A DNA stretch of 32,607 nucleotides. Source: a virus. The stretch is taken from the IMG/VR virus record IMGVR_UViG_3300034073_001832, positions 1-32,607 of that record; one strand, 5' to 3'. The position numbers and the translations under genes are program-made. Shown piece by piece: positions 14,606 to 23,320 of the stretch. Below the pieces are notes generated by a model. It made no database searches. It saw only the letters and a list, made by a program, of their open reading frames with translations, and had not been told where the DNA came from. The first letter of the stretch is position 1. The number at the start of each line of letters is the position of its first letter.

Positions 14606-15679
14606 ATGGCAGAATCAAAAAACATTAAGGGCGCTGTAGCTAGCGCTCTTCAGAAAGGTGCGTCCTTTAATTTAGATAATTTTAAAAAATCTAAGAATCT
14701 AACTGAAGGAGTTAAGTATAAGAGGCAAGAGTGGATACCATTGTCTGAGGCTTTTCAAGAAGCTATAGGACTTCCTGGACTTCCTCATGGGCATGTTATA
14801 ACTTTGAGGGGACATAGTGATACCGGAAAAACAACTGCTATGATTGAAGTAGCGGTGAGTGCTCAAAAGATGGGGAAGCTTCCTGTATTTATTGTAACAG
14901 AGATGAAATGGTCTTGGGACCATGCTAAGATCATGGGGTTTGATGTTAAAGAGTCTGTAGATACAAGCACAGGAGAAATCTCTTACACAGGCAATTTTAT
15001 ATATGTAGATAGAGATCATTTGTCTACTATTGAAGATGTTGCTGCTTTTATTATGGATCTCTTGGATGAACAAACTAAAGGGAATCTACCAGTAGACTTA
15101 GTATTCTTATGGGACTCGGTAGGATCTATACCATGTAGACAATCTGTAGAATCTAATAAAAATAATAATGAATGGAATGCTGGAGCTATGTCCGTACAGT
15201 TCGGCAACTTCGTAAACCAGAGAATTATTAGATCCAGAAAAGAAACATCTCCATATACAAACACTTTGGTAATCGTTAATAAGGTGTGGGTAGAAAAGCC
15301 CTCAGTTCCTATGGAAATGCCTAAGATGAAGAACAAAGGAGGTAACACCATGTTCTTAGATTCTACTGTGGTTGTAACTTTTGGTAATGTAACCGGAGCT
15401 GGTACTAATAAAATAAAAGCTACTAAGAATGGTAAAGAAGTTGAATTTGCGAAGAGGACTAAGGTATCTGTCGATAAGAATCACATTACTGGGGTTACTT
15501 CTCTTGGTCGGATTATTGCAACTCCTCATGGGTTTATTATTGATGATAAGAAGTTTATTGACGCTTATAAAAAAGCACATTCTGCTGAGTGGCTCAAGAT
15601 TTTGGGGAGCGATGACTACGATGTCATTGAAGAAGAAGACAACGGAAGTATAGTAGACAACACCCCTGGTGATGAATAA
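14606..15679 (+). CDS. UvsX/RecA-like recombinase
   Basis: The 357-residue protein has a RecA-type core with Walker A GHSDTGKT (69-76) and Walker B LVFLWD (165-170), followed by SVGSIP, as in UvsX. An NKVWVEKP segment and a KGGNTMFLDS segment fit the DNA-binding loop region of phage RecA-like proteins. It should catalyse strand exchange and help start recombination-dependent replication on gp32-coated DNA, whose gene is just upstream (10-base gap). The acidic C-terminal tail (from about 340) resembles those of other recombinases. Its last codons overlap the start of the next gene. The assignment is strong. Confidence 0.92.
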   Translation: MAESKNIKGAVASALQKGASFNLDNFKKSKNLTEGVKYKRQEWIPLSEAFQEAIGLPGLPHGHVITLRGHSDTGKTTAMIEVAVSAQKMGKLPVFIVTEMKWSWDHAKIMGFDVKESVDTSTGEISYTGNFIYVDRDHLSTIEDVAAFIMDLLDEQTKGNLPVDLVFLWDSVGSIPCRQSVESNKNNNEWNAGAMSVQFGNFVNQRIIRSRKETSPYTNTLVIVNKVWVEKPSVPMEMPKMKNKGGNTMFLDSTVVVTFGNVTGAGTNKIKATKNGKEVEFAKRTKVSVDKNHITGVTSLGRIIATPHGFIIDDKKFIDAYKKAHSAEWLKILGSDDYDVIEEEDNGSIVDNTPGDE

Positions 15680-16709
15680 AGAAAGACTCTTAGATATATT
15701 TTCTAGAATTAATAAAGATGAAAAACCAAAAAACCTCCATCACAATAGCAGAGTGTTGATAGTGGATGGTATGAATACTTTCCTCAGAAGCTTTGCTGTT
15801 GTTGATAGGGTTAATCTCATAGGAAATGATATAGGAGGATTAATTGGTTTTCTGAAGTCTCTTGGACATGCAATCAAACTGTTAACACCGACTCGTGTAG
15901 TAATCGTCTTTGACGGTGAAGGCGGGTCGGTAAACAGGAAGTATCTTTATAATGATTACAAATCTAATAGAGATACCGGGAGAATTATGAACTATAAATC
16001 ATTCAATAACAAGGAGGATGAGGATAATTCTAAGTACAATCAAATGTCTAGATTGATTCCTTATTTAGAATGTTTGCCTTTATCGTTAATGTCCTTTGAT
16101 AAGCTAGAAGCGGATGATGTGATTGGGTACTTATCAAATAAAATTTACGAAGAGTACGATGATTCTATAGTGCATATAATGTCATCAGATAACGACTTTA
16201 TTCAATTAGTAAATGATCGAATCAATGTATACAGTCCTACAAAGAAAAAGATATATGAAGTAGAAAATGTTGTACAGGATTTTGGAGTACACCCCAATAA
16301 TTTTTTAATATACAAAACCTTAGTAGGAGATACTTCCGATAACATCCCAGGAGTTCATGGTGCAGGGGAAAAAAATGTAATAAAGCTTTTTGAATTTGTA
16401 TCTAAGCCTGAACCTAAAACTTTACAAGATGTTTATGAAGTTTGTTCTAATCCTCCTAAAAATTCAGTAGTTTATCAGAGAGTTATAAACGTTCAAAAAC
16501 AATTAGAAATTTTCTATAAGTTAATGGACTTGAAAGATCCTAACATATCCGATGAATTAAAGGAACAGATTTTAGAAGAGTATCATAAAAAAACTCCTCT
16601 ACTAAGAAAGTTTGATTTTATAAAACTATACCATCACGACAGAATGGGAGGGGCCATACCTAATTTAGAAACATGGACTACTCTATTTTCATCGTTGAAT
16701 AATTATTAA
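15672..16709 (+). CDS. 5'-3' exonuclease / flap nuclease (T4 RNase H or PolA 5' nuclease type)
   Basis: The protein carries the FEN-type acidic motifs (numbered from a GTG at 15669): VDGMN (D33), VFDGEGG (D82), LEADDVIGYL (E147, D149, D150), SSDNDF (D174, D176) and GDTSDNIPGV (D221, D224), the last opening the helix-hairpin-helix DNA-binding region. Such enzymes remove RNA primers and flaps during lagging-strand synthesis. The PolA at 21004 lacks a 5' nuclease domain, so this separate protein fits as its partner. I choose ATG 15672 over the adjacent GTG 15669; both overlap the end of the uvsX-like gene, indicating coupling. Confidence 0.9.
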   Translation: MNKERLLDIFSRINKDEKPKNLHHNSRVLIVDGMNTFLRSFAVVDRVNLIGNDIGGLIGFLKSLGHAIKLLTPTRVVIVFDGEGGSVNRKYLYNDYKSNRDTGRIMNYKSFNNKEDEDNSKYNQMSRLIPYLECLPLSLMSFDKLEADDVIGYLSNKIYEEYDDSIVHIMSSDNDFIQLVNDRINVYSPTKKKIYEVENVVQDFGVHPNNFLIYKTLVGDTSDNIPGVHGAGEKNVIKLFEFVSKPEPKTLQDVYEVCSNPPKNSVVYQRVINVQKQLEIFYKLMDLKDPNISDELKEQILEEYHKKTPLLRKFDFIKLYHHDRMGGAIPNLETWTTLFSSLNNY

Positions 16710-16714
16710 CAGTT

Positions 16715-18067
16715 ATGACGGCAAATAAATTAAATCAGTATGGGCATCAGTTCCAGATAAAGGTTCTATACTCACTACTAAACGACAAAGCATTTTTACA
16801 AAACATAGCAGATGTAATAACTGCAGAGTACTTTGAATCTGCTGCACATAAGTGGATTATAAAAGTTATTCTGGATTATTATTCTAAGTACCATACCTAC
16901 CCTACAATGGAAGTTCTAAAGATTGAACTTAAGAAAGAGGAAAATGAAGTACTTCAAATATCTATTAAGGAAGAGTTAAAACAGGCTTACACCGCTACTC
17001 AAGATGATATTGATTATGTAAAGGAAGAGTTTTTCAACTTCTGTAAAAATCAAAAGCTTAGAGACGCTTTACTATCCTCAGTAGATCTTTTAAAGACTGG
17101 AGAGTTTGAAGGAATTAGAAAGATGATCGATGAAGCATTGAAAGCAGGTAATGAAAAGAACATAGGACACGAATACGACAAGGATGTAGAGAGTAGGTTT
17201 AGGGAAGAGGAGGATAGAAAGATACCGTTCCCTTGGAAAGTGTTTAATGACATTACGGATGGAGGAGTAGGCGGTAGTAACCTAATGCTTCTCTTTGCGC
17301 CTCCCGGCATAGGAAAGTCTACCGTAGTTTGTAACATAGCTTCCCACTGTATTAAAAATGGGTACAACGTTGTGTACTATACTTTGGAGTTGGATGAGAG
17401 ATATGTAGGTAAAAAAATAGACTCTATCTTGACAGGCATAGAAGTAAAGATGCTTAAGTTTCACAGAAAAGAAGTAGAGGCAGCAATTAAAAGCCTCAAA
17501 GGAAGGATAGTGATTAAAGAGTATTCTCCAGGAAGAGCTTCTCTAGGTACCATAGAGTCCCACCTAAAGCAATTAGAGGCTAATAACGACTTTATTCCAG
17601 ATTTGGTAATAATAGACTACCCAGATCTTTTAAAGGCTAGAAGGACCCGTAAAGAGGCTAAGGAGGAATTAGATGACATCTACACAGATCTAAAAGGAAT
17701 GGCAAAGGACCTTAAGATACCTTTTGTGTGTCCTTCTCAGATTAACAGGATGGGTGCCAAGGATGAGATAATAGAAGGGGATAAAGTGGCAGGTAGTTTC
17801 CAAAAGATGATGATTGCTGATTTTAGCGTATCTTTATCAAGGAAACGAAAGGATAAGATAAACGGGACCGGAAGATTTCATATTATGAAGTCTAGGCTTG
17901 GGCCTGATGGCATGACGTACTCAGCAAAGATAGATTTAAATAAAGGGTTTATAGATATATCTGAAGATCTTTATGATGAAGAAACTGAAGGTCAGGAAGA
18001 AGGGGGAAAGGGGGATTTTAGTTTAGATGACATATCTACTTTGAAAAGAAAGTTTAGCAACAGTTAA
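16715..18067 (+). CDS. Replicative DNA helicase (DnaB/T4 gp41 type)
   Basis: The 450-residue protein has a helical N-terminal domain (about 1-150) and a RecA-like ATPase domain with Walker A APPGIGKST (195-203), a conserved TLEL segment after the next strand (about 223-226), Walker B LVIIDY (297-302), and SQINR (341-345). This is the DnaB family layout, as in T4 gp41. It should unwind DNA at the fork as a hexamer. No primase gene is visible in the window. The gene follows the nuclease after 5 bases and belongs to the same operon; an acidic Gly-rich tail closes the protein. Confidence 0.92.
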   Translation: MTANKLNQYGHQFQIKVLYSLLNDKAFLQNIADVITAEYFESAAHKWIIKVILDYYSKYHTYPTMEVLKIELKKEENEVLQISIKEELKQAYTATQDDIDYVKEEFFNFCKNQKLRDALLSSVDLLKTGEFEGIRKMIDEALKAGNEKNIGHEYDKDVESRFREEEDRKIPFPWKVFNDITDGGVGGSNLMLLFAPPGIGKSTVVCNIASHCIKNGYNVVYYTLELDERYVGKKIDSILTGIEVKMLKFHRKEVEAAIKSLKGRIVIKEYSPGRASLGTIESHLKQLEANNDFIPDLVIIDYPDLLKARRTRKEAKEELDDIYTDLKGMAKDLKIPFVCPSQINRMGAKDEIIEGDKVAGSFQKMMIADFSVSLSRKRKDKINGTGRFHIMKSRLGPDGMTYSAKIDLNKGFIDISEDLYDEETEGQEEGGKGDFSLDDISTLKRKFSNS

Positions 18068-18140
18068 ATTCATAAGCATGCTAAACATCTGTAAAAAAAT
18101 CCGAGCATTTTAAATTTTTTTTCTCTCTGTACTATGTATT

Positions 18141-18148
18141 TATTTTTG
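18141..18148 (+). promoter_or_regulatory. Possible -7 box before the ribonucleotide reductase gene
   Basis: TATTTTTG matches TAnnTTTG, 29 bases before the ATG at 18178 in a 110-base gap, the longest in the replication module. No TTG is found at the expected -33 position, so support is weak. I see no terminator, riboswitch fold or small gene in the rest of this gap. Confidence 0.35.
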
Positions 18149-18177
18149 CTCTCTAAAATTTTTTAATAAACACAACT

Positions 18178-20028
18178 ATGGAATTAGGATCAGAAATCTT
18201 AAGTCAAATTACTATTTTTTCCAAGTACGCTAAATATTTACCAGAAGTACAAAGAAGGGAAACATGGGATGACATTGTAACTAGGTACGAAGTAATGTTA
18301 ACGCAGAAATTTCCTAAATTAAAAAAGGAAATAGTAGAAAACGCAGAATTCATAAGACAAAAAAAGGTTTTGCCTTCTATGAGAGCTTTGCAATTTGCAG
18401 GCGCTGCTGCGGAAGTAAACAACGCTAGAATTTATAATTGTTGCTATCTCCCTATGGATAGCGTACATTGCTTTTCTGAGTCTATGTTTCTTTTGTTAGG
18501 GGGCACAGGAGTAGGATATTCCGTTCAGTTTCAACACGTTGAGAAGCTTCCAGAAATTATAAAGCCTACAAAGACTAAAAGATTTTTAATTCAAGATAGT
18601 ATTATTGGATGGGCTGATGCAGTAAAGGTTTTAATGAAATCTTATTTCGGCAAAGGGCCTAGACCTATTTTTGACTATAGAGATATTAGACCAAAAGGAG
18701 CTAGATTGATCACAGCGGGAGGTAAGGCACCTGGCCCTGAACCATTAAAAGTTTGTTTATTTCATATAGAATCAATTCTTGAACGTAAACAAAATGGGGA
18801 AAGGCTTTCTACATTAGAGGTTCACGATATCATGTGCCACATTGCTAACAGCGTGTTGTCAGGAGGAATTCGCCGTGCTGCTATGATTGCTTTGTTTAGC
18901 CATGAAGATGAAGAAATGCTGACTTGTAAATTTGGAAATTGGTGGGAGTTAAACGAACAACGTGGCAGAGCTAACAACTCCGCTGTTCTTGAAAGAGGTC
19001 AGATAAGTGAGGAAGAGTTTAAAGCACTTTGGAAAAAAGTAGAACTTAGTAATTCTGGGGAGCCTGGATTCTATTGGACTAAGAATGCTGAGTGGGGTAC
19101 AAACCCATGTTGTGAAATTGCATTGAGACCTTATCAATTCTGTAACCTGTGTGAAGTTAATGTATCTGATATAGAGAATGAAGATGATCTTCAGCAGAGA
19201 GTAAGAGTTGCTTCATTTTTCGGAACTCTACAAGCTTCATACAGTGACTTCCATTATCTTAGACCAATATGGCAGAAGACTACTGAAAAAGATGCTTTAC
19301 TTGGAATAGGTATGACTGGGATAGGTAGCGGAGAGATTCTTAAATATGATTTAACTAAGGCAGCAGAGGTAGCGAAAGAAGTTAATGCCTTCTATGCAGA
19401 AGAGATAGGAATCAATAAAGCAGCTAGAGTAACTTGTATAAAGCCTTCTGGGACTACTTCTTGTGTGTTAGGCACAGCCTCCGGTATTCATGCTTGGCAT
19501 AATGAGTATTATCTTAGAACTGTGAGGTTTAACAAGTCAGAAGATATTGCAAAGTATCTTATGGAAAAACATCCTGAGATTTGTGAAGACGATCAGTTGA
19601 GGTCTCATGACACTTTATGTGTAAGGATACCAATCAAAGCCCCAGAAAATTCTATACTCAGATCAGAAACCCCTATTGAACTCCTGGAAAGAGTCAAACA
19701 CTTTTCCATGAACTGGATTAAAAGTGGTCATAGGACAGGGTATAATACTCATAACGTGTCTGCTACTGTATCAATTAGGGAAAACGAATGGGATGTAGTT
19801 GGTAATTGGATGTGGGAAAATAGAAACCATTACAACGGATTATCAGTTCTTCCTTATTGGGGAGGTACGTATGTACAGGCTCCTTTTGAAGATATTACAA
19901 AAGAAGAATATGAAGAAAAGATTAAACACCTAACTTCTATCGACCTCACCAATGTTTTAGAAGAAGATGATACTGTTAACTTTGGAGCTATAGCAGCTTG
20001 TGCAGGAGGTCAGTGTAACGTAGAGTAG
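18178..20028 (+). CDS. Adenosylcobalamin-dependent ribonucleoside-triphosphate reductase (class II)
   Basis: The 616-residue protein matches the monomeric class II reductase of Lactobacillus leichmannii type. It has YNCCYLP (C88/C89, first active-site Cys), NPCCEIAL (N309, radical Cys C311, E313), FCNLCEV (C322, 11 residues after C311 as in the known enzyme), and a C-terminal CAGGQC pair (C608, C613) that would be re-reduced by a thioredoxin-type donor. It should convert NTPs to dNTPs using B12 and without oxygen. It is shorter than the 739-residue bacterial enzyme. The stop codon shares its last base with the next small gene's GTG. No cobalamin riboswitch fits in the 110-base leader. Confidence 0.92.
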   Translation: MELGSEILSQITIFSKYAKYLPEVQRRETWDDIVTRYEVMLTQKFPKLKKEIVENAEFIRQKKVLPSMRALQFAGAAAEVNNARIYNCCYLPMDSVHCFSESMFLLLGGTGVGYSVQFQHVEKLPEIIKPTKTKRFLIQDSIIGWADAVKVLMKSYFGKGPRPIFDYRDIRPKGARLITAGGKAPGPEPLKVCLFHIESILERKQNGERLSTLEVHDIMCHIANSVLSGGIRRAAMIALFSHEDEEMLTCKFGNWWELNEQRGRANNSAVLERGQISEEEFKALWKKVELSNSGEPGFYWTKNAEWGTNPCCEIALRPYQFCNLCEVNVSDIENEDDLQQRVRVASFFGTLQASYSDFHYLRPIWQKTTEKDALLGIGMTGIGSGEILKYDLTKAAEVAKEVNAFYAEEIGINKAARVTCIKPSGTTSCVLGTASGIHAWHNEYYLRTVRFNKSEDIAKYLMEKHPEICEDDQLRSHDTLCVRIPIKAPENSILRSETPIELLERVKHFSMNWIKSGHRTGYNTHNVSATVSIRENEWDVVGNWMWENRNHYNGLSVLPYWGGTYVQAPFEDITKEEYEEKIKHLTSIDLTNVLEEDDTVNFGAIAACAGGQCNVE

Positions 20029-20201
20029 TGTCAAAATTACAAGAAAATATAGATTTTTATATAGATGAGCGGACTGGGTACATGGTACTCACCGCTCACT
20101 ATTTATCTCAAAAAGAAAAGTGTTGTGGGAATAAATGTAAACATTGCCCTTATTATCCTAAATGGGTAAAAGGAAATAAAATTTTGTTAGAAAATAAATA
20201 A
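20028..20201 (+). CDS. Small Cys-rich protein, DUF5522-like
   Basis: A 57-codon frame starts at a GTG whose G is the last base of the reductase stop codon and ends at TAA 20199-20201. It has a GYMVLTAHYL segment (about 18-27) and a compact cysteine motif CCGNKCKHCPYYP (about 33-45). This combination is that of the short DUF5522-type proteins, whose function is unknown. The overlap points to translational coupling with the reductase. The Cys pattern could bind a metal or act in redox, but that is speculation. The frame is easy to miss because it is short and has a GTG start. Confidence 0.75.
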   Translation: MSKLQENIDFYIDERTGYMVLTAHYLSQKEKCCGNKCKHCPYYPKWVKGNKILLENK

Positions 20202-20213
20202 CTTTTATATTTG
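20183..20213 (+). promoter_or_regulatory. Bacteroidota-type promoter before the 20228 gene
   Basis: TTTG (20183-20186), a 19-base spacer and TATATTTG (20206-20213) form the best match to the Bacteroidota promoter in this window. It overlaps the end of the small Cys-rich gene and leaves a leader of about 10 bases before the ATG at 20228. It probably starts the unit that leads to mazG-like and polA genes. Confidence 0.68.
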
Positions 20214-20227
20214 TTAAAATTAATACC

Positions 20228-20437
20228 ATGATTGTATACATTATATTTCTTATACTCAATCTTTTAGGGATGGGGTATCTTTTTTATGCAAATGAAAAGC
20301 AACAACAAATTAATAGAGAGTATCTAACAAATGCAATACTTGTCAATGCTTCTATGGAAATATTGAAAAAACAATTAGATAAACTCCAAGATAAAGTATT
20401 AGAACTAGAAGAAAAGCTAAAAGAAACTAAAAAATAA
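20228..20437 (+). CDS. Small membrane-anchored coiled-coil protein
   Basis: The 69-residue protein has one N-terminal hydrophobic segment (about residues 2-20, IVYIIFLILNLLGMGYLF) and then a charged heptad-like helix (about 25-67, with LKKQLDKLQDKVLELEEKL). It should be an inner membrane protein with a coiled coil on one side. Spanin-like or membrane-tethering roles are possible, but no lysis genes are nearby and no lipobox is seen, so no function is assigned. It is the first gene after a good promoter-like sequence. Confidence 0.62.
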   Translation: MIVYIIFLILNLLGMGYLFYANEKQQQINREYLTNAILVNASMEILKKQLDKLQDKVLELEEKLKETKK

Positions 20438-20443
20438 AAGGTT

Positions 20444-20668
20444 ATGCAAGCAGGATCAATAGTGGAGTGTATTAAAGGACACCCAGGAGTAATAGAAGAA
20501 GGACAGTATTATACAATAAGAGACCTAAAAAAGGGCGTCTTTTTGTATGAACTATCTCCCCCAGAACCATACACTTCTTTTTTAAAAGAGAGATTTAAAG
20601 AAGTACATTCTCCAGATGAAGTATCAAAAATACTAGCAGAATTATTATTTGATGAAATTGAAAATTAG
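20444..20668 (+). CDS. Unknown 74-residue protein
   Basis: The sequence looks like a small beta barrel: VECIKGH, an EEGQYYTIRDL segment and a VFLYEL strand followed by ERFKEV, a pattern seen in small SH3-like phage proteins, then a short C-terminal acidic helix. I cannot name a family. It lies 6 bases after the membrane protein gene and 5 bases before the mazG-like gene, in one tight operon; the leader is AATAAAAGGTT. Confidence 0.6.
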   Translation: MQAGSIVECIKGHPGVIEEGQYYTIRDLKKGVFLYELSPPEPYTSFLKERFKEVHSPDEVSKILAELLFDEIEN

Positions 20669-20673
20669 ATAAA

Positions 20674-20988
20674 ATGGAATTTAGAGAGTATCAAAATTTA
20701 GCAAAGACAACAGCAATATATCCCGATACAGCTAAAATATTTTACCCATGTTTAGGATTAGCTGGAGAAGTCGGTGAAGTGTGTGAGAAAGTAAAGAAAC
20801 ACGTAAGAGATGGCAGAGTTTTAGACAAAGAAGATCTTAAGAAGGAACTGGGAGACATACTGTGGTATCTATCAGCATTAGCAACTGATTTAGAAATTGA
20901 TCTAGATGATGTAGCTTCTACTAATTATGAGAAGCTAAAGTCTAGACAAGAGAGGAACGTTCTGCAAGGATCAGGAGATAATAGGTAA
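20674..20988 (+). CDS. MazG-like nucleotide pyrophosphohydrolase
   Basis: The 104-residue protein has the MazG-type helical metal site: GLAGEVGEVCEKVKKHV (about 28-44, with E32, E35 and E38) and ELGDILWYLSAL (about 59-70, with E59 and D62). These enzymes hydrolyse (d)NTPs to monophosphates and pyrophosphate. In phages they are thought to clean nucleotide pools or adjust stress nucleotides. A location between reductase and DNA polymerase genes fits a nucleotide-metabolism role. Substrate cannot be told from the sequence. Confidence 0.85.
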   Translation: MEFREYQNLAKTTAIYPDTAKIFYPCLGLAGEVGEVCEKVKKHVRDGRVLDKEDLKKELGDILWYLSALATDLEIDLDDVASTNYEKLKSRQERNVLQGSGDNR

Positions 20989-21003
20989 AATAAAATAAAG
21001 GTT

Positions 21004-23310
21004 ATGAGTGAGAAGAGATACGTCACGGTGGAAACGCCGGATGCGTTGAGGCAAATGGTTAAACATATTAGAGAGCATGACATTATTGCTTTTGATACAG
21101 AGACAACCAGCCTTAATGTCAGGAAGGGAAAAATAATAGGGATATCAGTATCGGGGGAAGTTGGAGTGGGGTACTACATGCCAACTATGGTATTAAAAGA
21201 GGGGGAGTTAGTAGACGATACTATATACGGAGAAAGTTGCCATGATTTAGCAAAGAAAGTAATAACTCTTTTGTGCAGTAAAAAACTCATAGGTCATAAC
21301 TTATCATTTGATTCTAGATTTGTAAAAGAGTTTTACGGAATTGATATAGTACCTGCCATACATGCAGACACAATGTTACTAGTACATACGGTATCAGAAG
21401 AAGGCGCAGGAGATGGGTTTGGTAGTTCTTTTGGTCTTAAAGATATTGCAAAGGCTATACAACAGCACATTGGACTTGACATGGATAAAGAAGCCAATGA
21501 AGAACAAGTAGAACTTAAAGAATCTATAAAAGCCAATGGGGGTACTACTACTAAAGAAAATTATGAGATTTGGAAGGCGGACTTGCCTATATTATCTAAG
21601 TATGCTTGTGCGGATACAGATCTTACTCTCAGAGTATATAACTACTACGTAGAGAGACTCAAGTCAGAAGGATTAGAGAAATTCTTTTTTGAAGACGAGG
21701 TGATGCCGTTATACAGGGAAGTTACTATTCCTATGGAGAGCAATGGTATGAAGCTTGACATGGATCTTATAGTTCAATCTAGAGAGGAGATAATAAAAGA
21801 TCTTGAAGAGTATAAAGCTCTTGTAATCAAGACTCTTTTAAAAGATTCTAGAGTAAAAGAATGGGTTATAGACAAGGCATTAGAAAAATACCCTCCCACC
21901 CACAAAGGAAGTTACGCACAGCAACTGATAACAGAATCGGGACACAGTTTACCAAAGTCTGATAAGACTGGTAAGTATACAATGAATGCTGCAACACTAA
22001 AGACTTTAGAAGAAGGGCCTATCAAAGAATTCCTAACAACTGGCAACATAGATGTTCTTGACGCTGACCTAGCTGTAAAAGTTAGTATGAAGCTATGGAA
22101 AGAAAGCCAGGATGGAGATTTCTTTAATATCCAATCTAAAGATCACTTGGGAAGTATTGCATTCACAGCTTTAGGAATGGAACCTCTATCTACTACAGAT
22201 AAAGGTAAAGATAAGTTTGACGATGACTTCATTCAGTCTATTGCAGATAAACACGAGTGGGCTAAGAATCTTCGCATTTATAATAAACTGCTAAAGATAA
22301 AGTCTACTTACATGGACAGATTCCTAGATAAACAGGAAGACGGCATGTATTATTTCTATTACAAACAACACGCTACCGTATCAGGTAGGTATGGATCTGA
22401 TGCACAGCAGTTGCCTAGACCTAAAGAAGAGGGGGAAGAGGATCCTATTGTGCTTAAATACAACAATATGATCCGTGCGTTCTTTGTTTGCAAACCGGGA
22501 ACAATCTTTATAGACTGTGACTACGAATCACTTGAACCTAAAGTATTCTCTCACGTAGCTGATGATGAAGGTTTGAAAGATATCTTCCGTAATGGATGGG
22601 ATTTTTATTCTACTATCGCTATAAAAACCGAGAAGCTAGATCAGTATTCTCCAGATAAGAAAGCTCCTAATTACCTAAAGAAGATGGCTAATAATGTAAG
22701 GCAAAAAGCAAAAGCGTATTCTTTAGGCATTCCCTATGGTATGGGAGCCTACGCACTAGGGAAAAGTATAGATGTATCTACAGATGAAGCAGAAAAACTT
22801 ATAGATGGATACCTTAACGGATTTCCTAATTTAAAAAAATGGATGGAGACTTCTAAACAGTTCGTAAAGAAAAATGGGTATATAAAAACACAAGTAGGAA
22901 GAGTTCGTCATTTACCAAAAGTTTCATATCTTTACGAGAAGTTTGGAGACAGACTATTAGAATTTAAATTTCAAAGAAAGCTAGAAGATCAGCTTGGTAA
23001 AGATACTGTTTTAAATATGGTTAGAGATTATAAGAATGGTTTAAATAACGGAATGAATTATCAAATTCAGAGTTTAGCAGCATCTATTGTAAACCGTGCC
23101 GCCATTGAAATAAACAGAGAATTTAAAAAACATGGAATAAAAGGGCAAGTAGTAGCACAGATTCATGACCAGTTAGTTATGGAAGTAGAAGAAAGTATGG
23201 TAGAAGAGGCATCTAGAATTGTTCAAGATAGAATGGAAAATACTACTAGACTTTCTTTGGAGTTAGTAGCACCGCCAGCATTGGCACATAATTTGAGAGA
23301 CGGACACTAA
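21004..23310 (+). CDS. DNA polymerase, family A, with 3'-5' exonuclease
   Basis: The 768-residue protein has a proofreading domain with DTET (D31, E33), N99...FD (D103) and YACAD (Y200, D204), and a polymerase domain with SGRYGS (460-465), motif A DCDYESLEP (D506), motif B RQKAKAYSLGIPYG (R566, K570, Y578) and motif C QIHDQL (H721, D722). The site equal to E. coli F762 is Leu574. No 5' nuclease domain is present; a separate one is encoded at 15672. This should be the main replicative polymerase, in place of the family B enzyme of T4. The ATG at 21004 follows an A-rich leader ending in AAAGGTT. Confidence 0.95.
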   Translation: MSEKRYVTVETPDALRQMVKHIREHDIIAFDTETTSLNVRKGKIIGISVSGEVGVGYYMPTMVLKEGELVDDTIYGESCHDLAKKVITLLCSKKLIGHNLSFDSRFVKEFYGIDIVPAIHADTMLLVHTVSEEGAGDGFGSSFGLKDIAKAIQQHIGLDMDKEANEEQVELKESIKANGGTTTKENYEIWKADLPILSKYACADTDLTLRVYNYYVERLKSEGLEKFFFEDEVMPLYREVTIPMESNGMKLDMDLIVQSREEIIKDLEEYKALVIKTLLKDSRVKEWVIDKALEKYPPTHKGSYAQQLITESGHSLPKSDKTGKYTMNAATLKTLEEGPIKEFLTTGNIDVLDADLAVKVSMKLWKESQDGDFFNIQSKDHLGSIAFTALGMEPLSTTDKGKDKFDDDFIQSIADKHEWAKNLRIYNKLLKIKSTYMDRFLDKQEDGMYYFYYKQHATVSGRYGSDAQQLPRPKEEGEEDPIVLKYNNMIRAFFVCKPGTIFIDCDYESLEPKVFSHVADDEGLKDIFRNGWDFYSTIAIKTEKLDQYSPDKKAPNYLKKMANNVRQKAKAYSLGIPYGMGAYALGKSIDVSTDEAEKLIDGYLNGFPNLKKWMETSKQFVKKNGYIKTQVGRVRHLPKVSYLYEKFGDRLLEFKFQRKLEDQLGKDTVLNMVRDYKNGLNNGMNYQIQSLAASIVNRAAIEINREFKKHGIKGQVVAQIHDQLVMEVEESMVEEASRIVQDRMENTTRLSLELVAPPALAHNLRDGH

Positions 23311-23320
23311 AAAATAAAAT

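Noticed and set aside
14699-15580. Three open frames on the minus strand and one on the + strand inside the uvsX-like gene
   Set aside because: They overlap a well-supported recombinase gene fully, have no leader signals, and give low-complexity translations.
18068-18177. Possible cobalamin riboswitch before the class II reductase
   Set aside because: The gap is only 110 bases and no B12-box-like sequence or conserved core was found.
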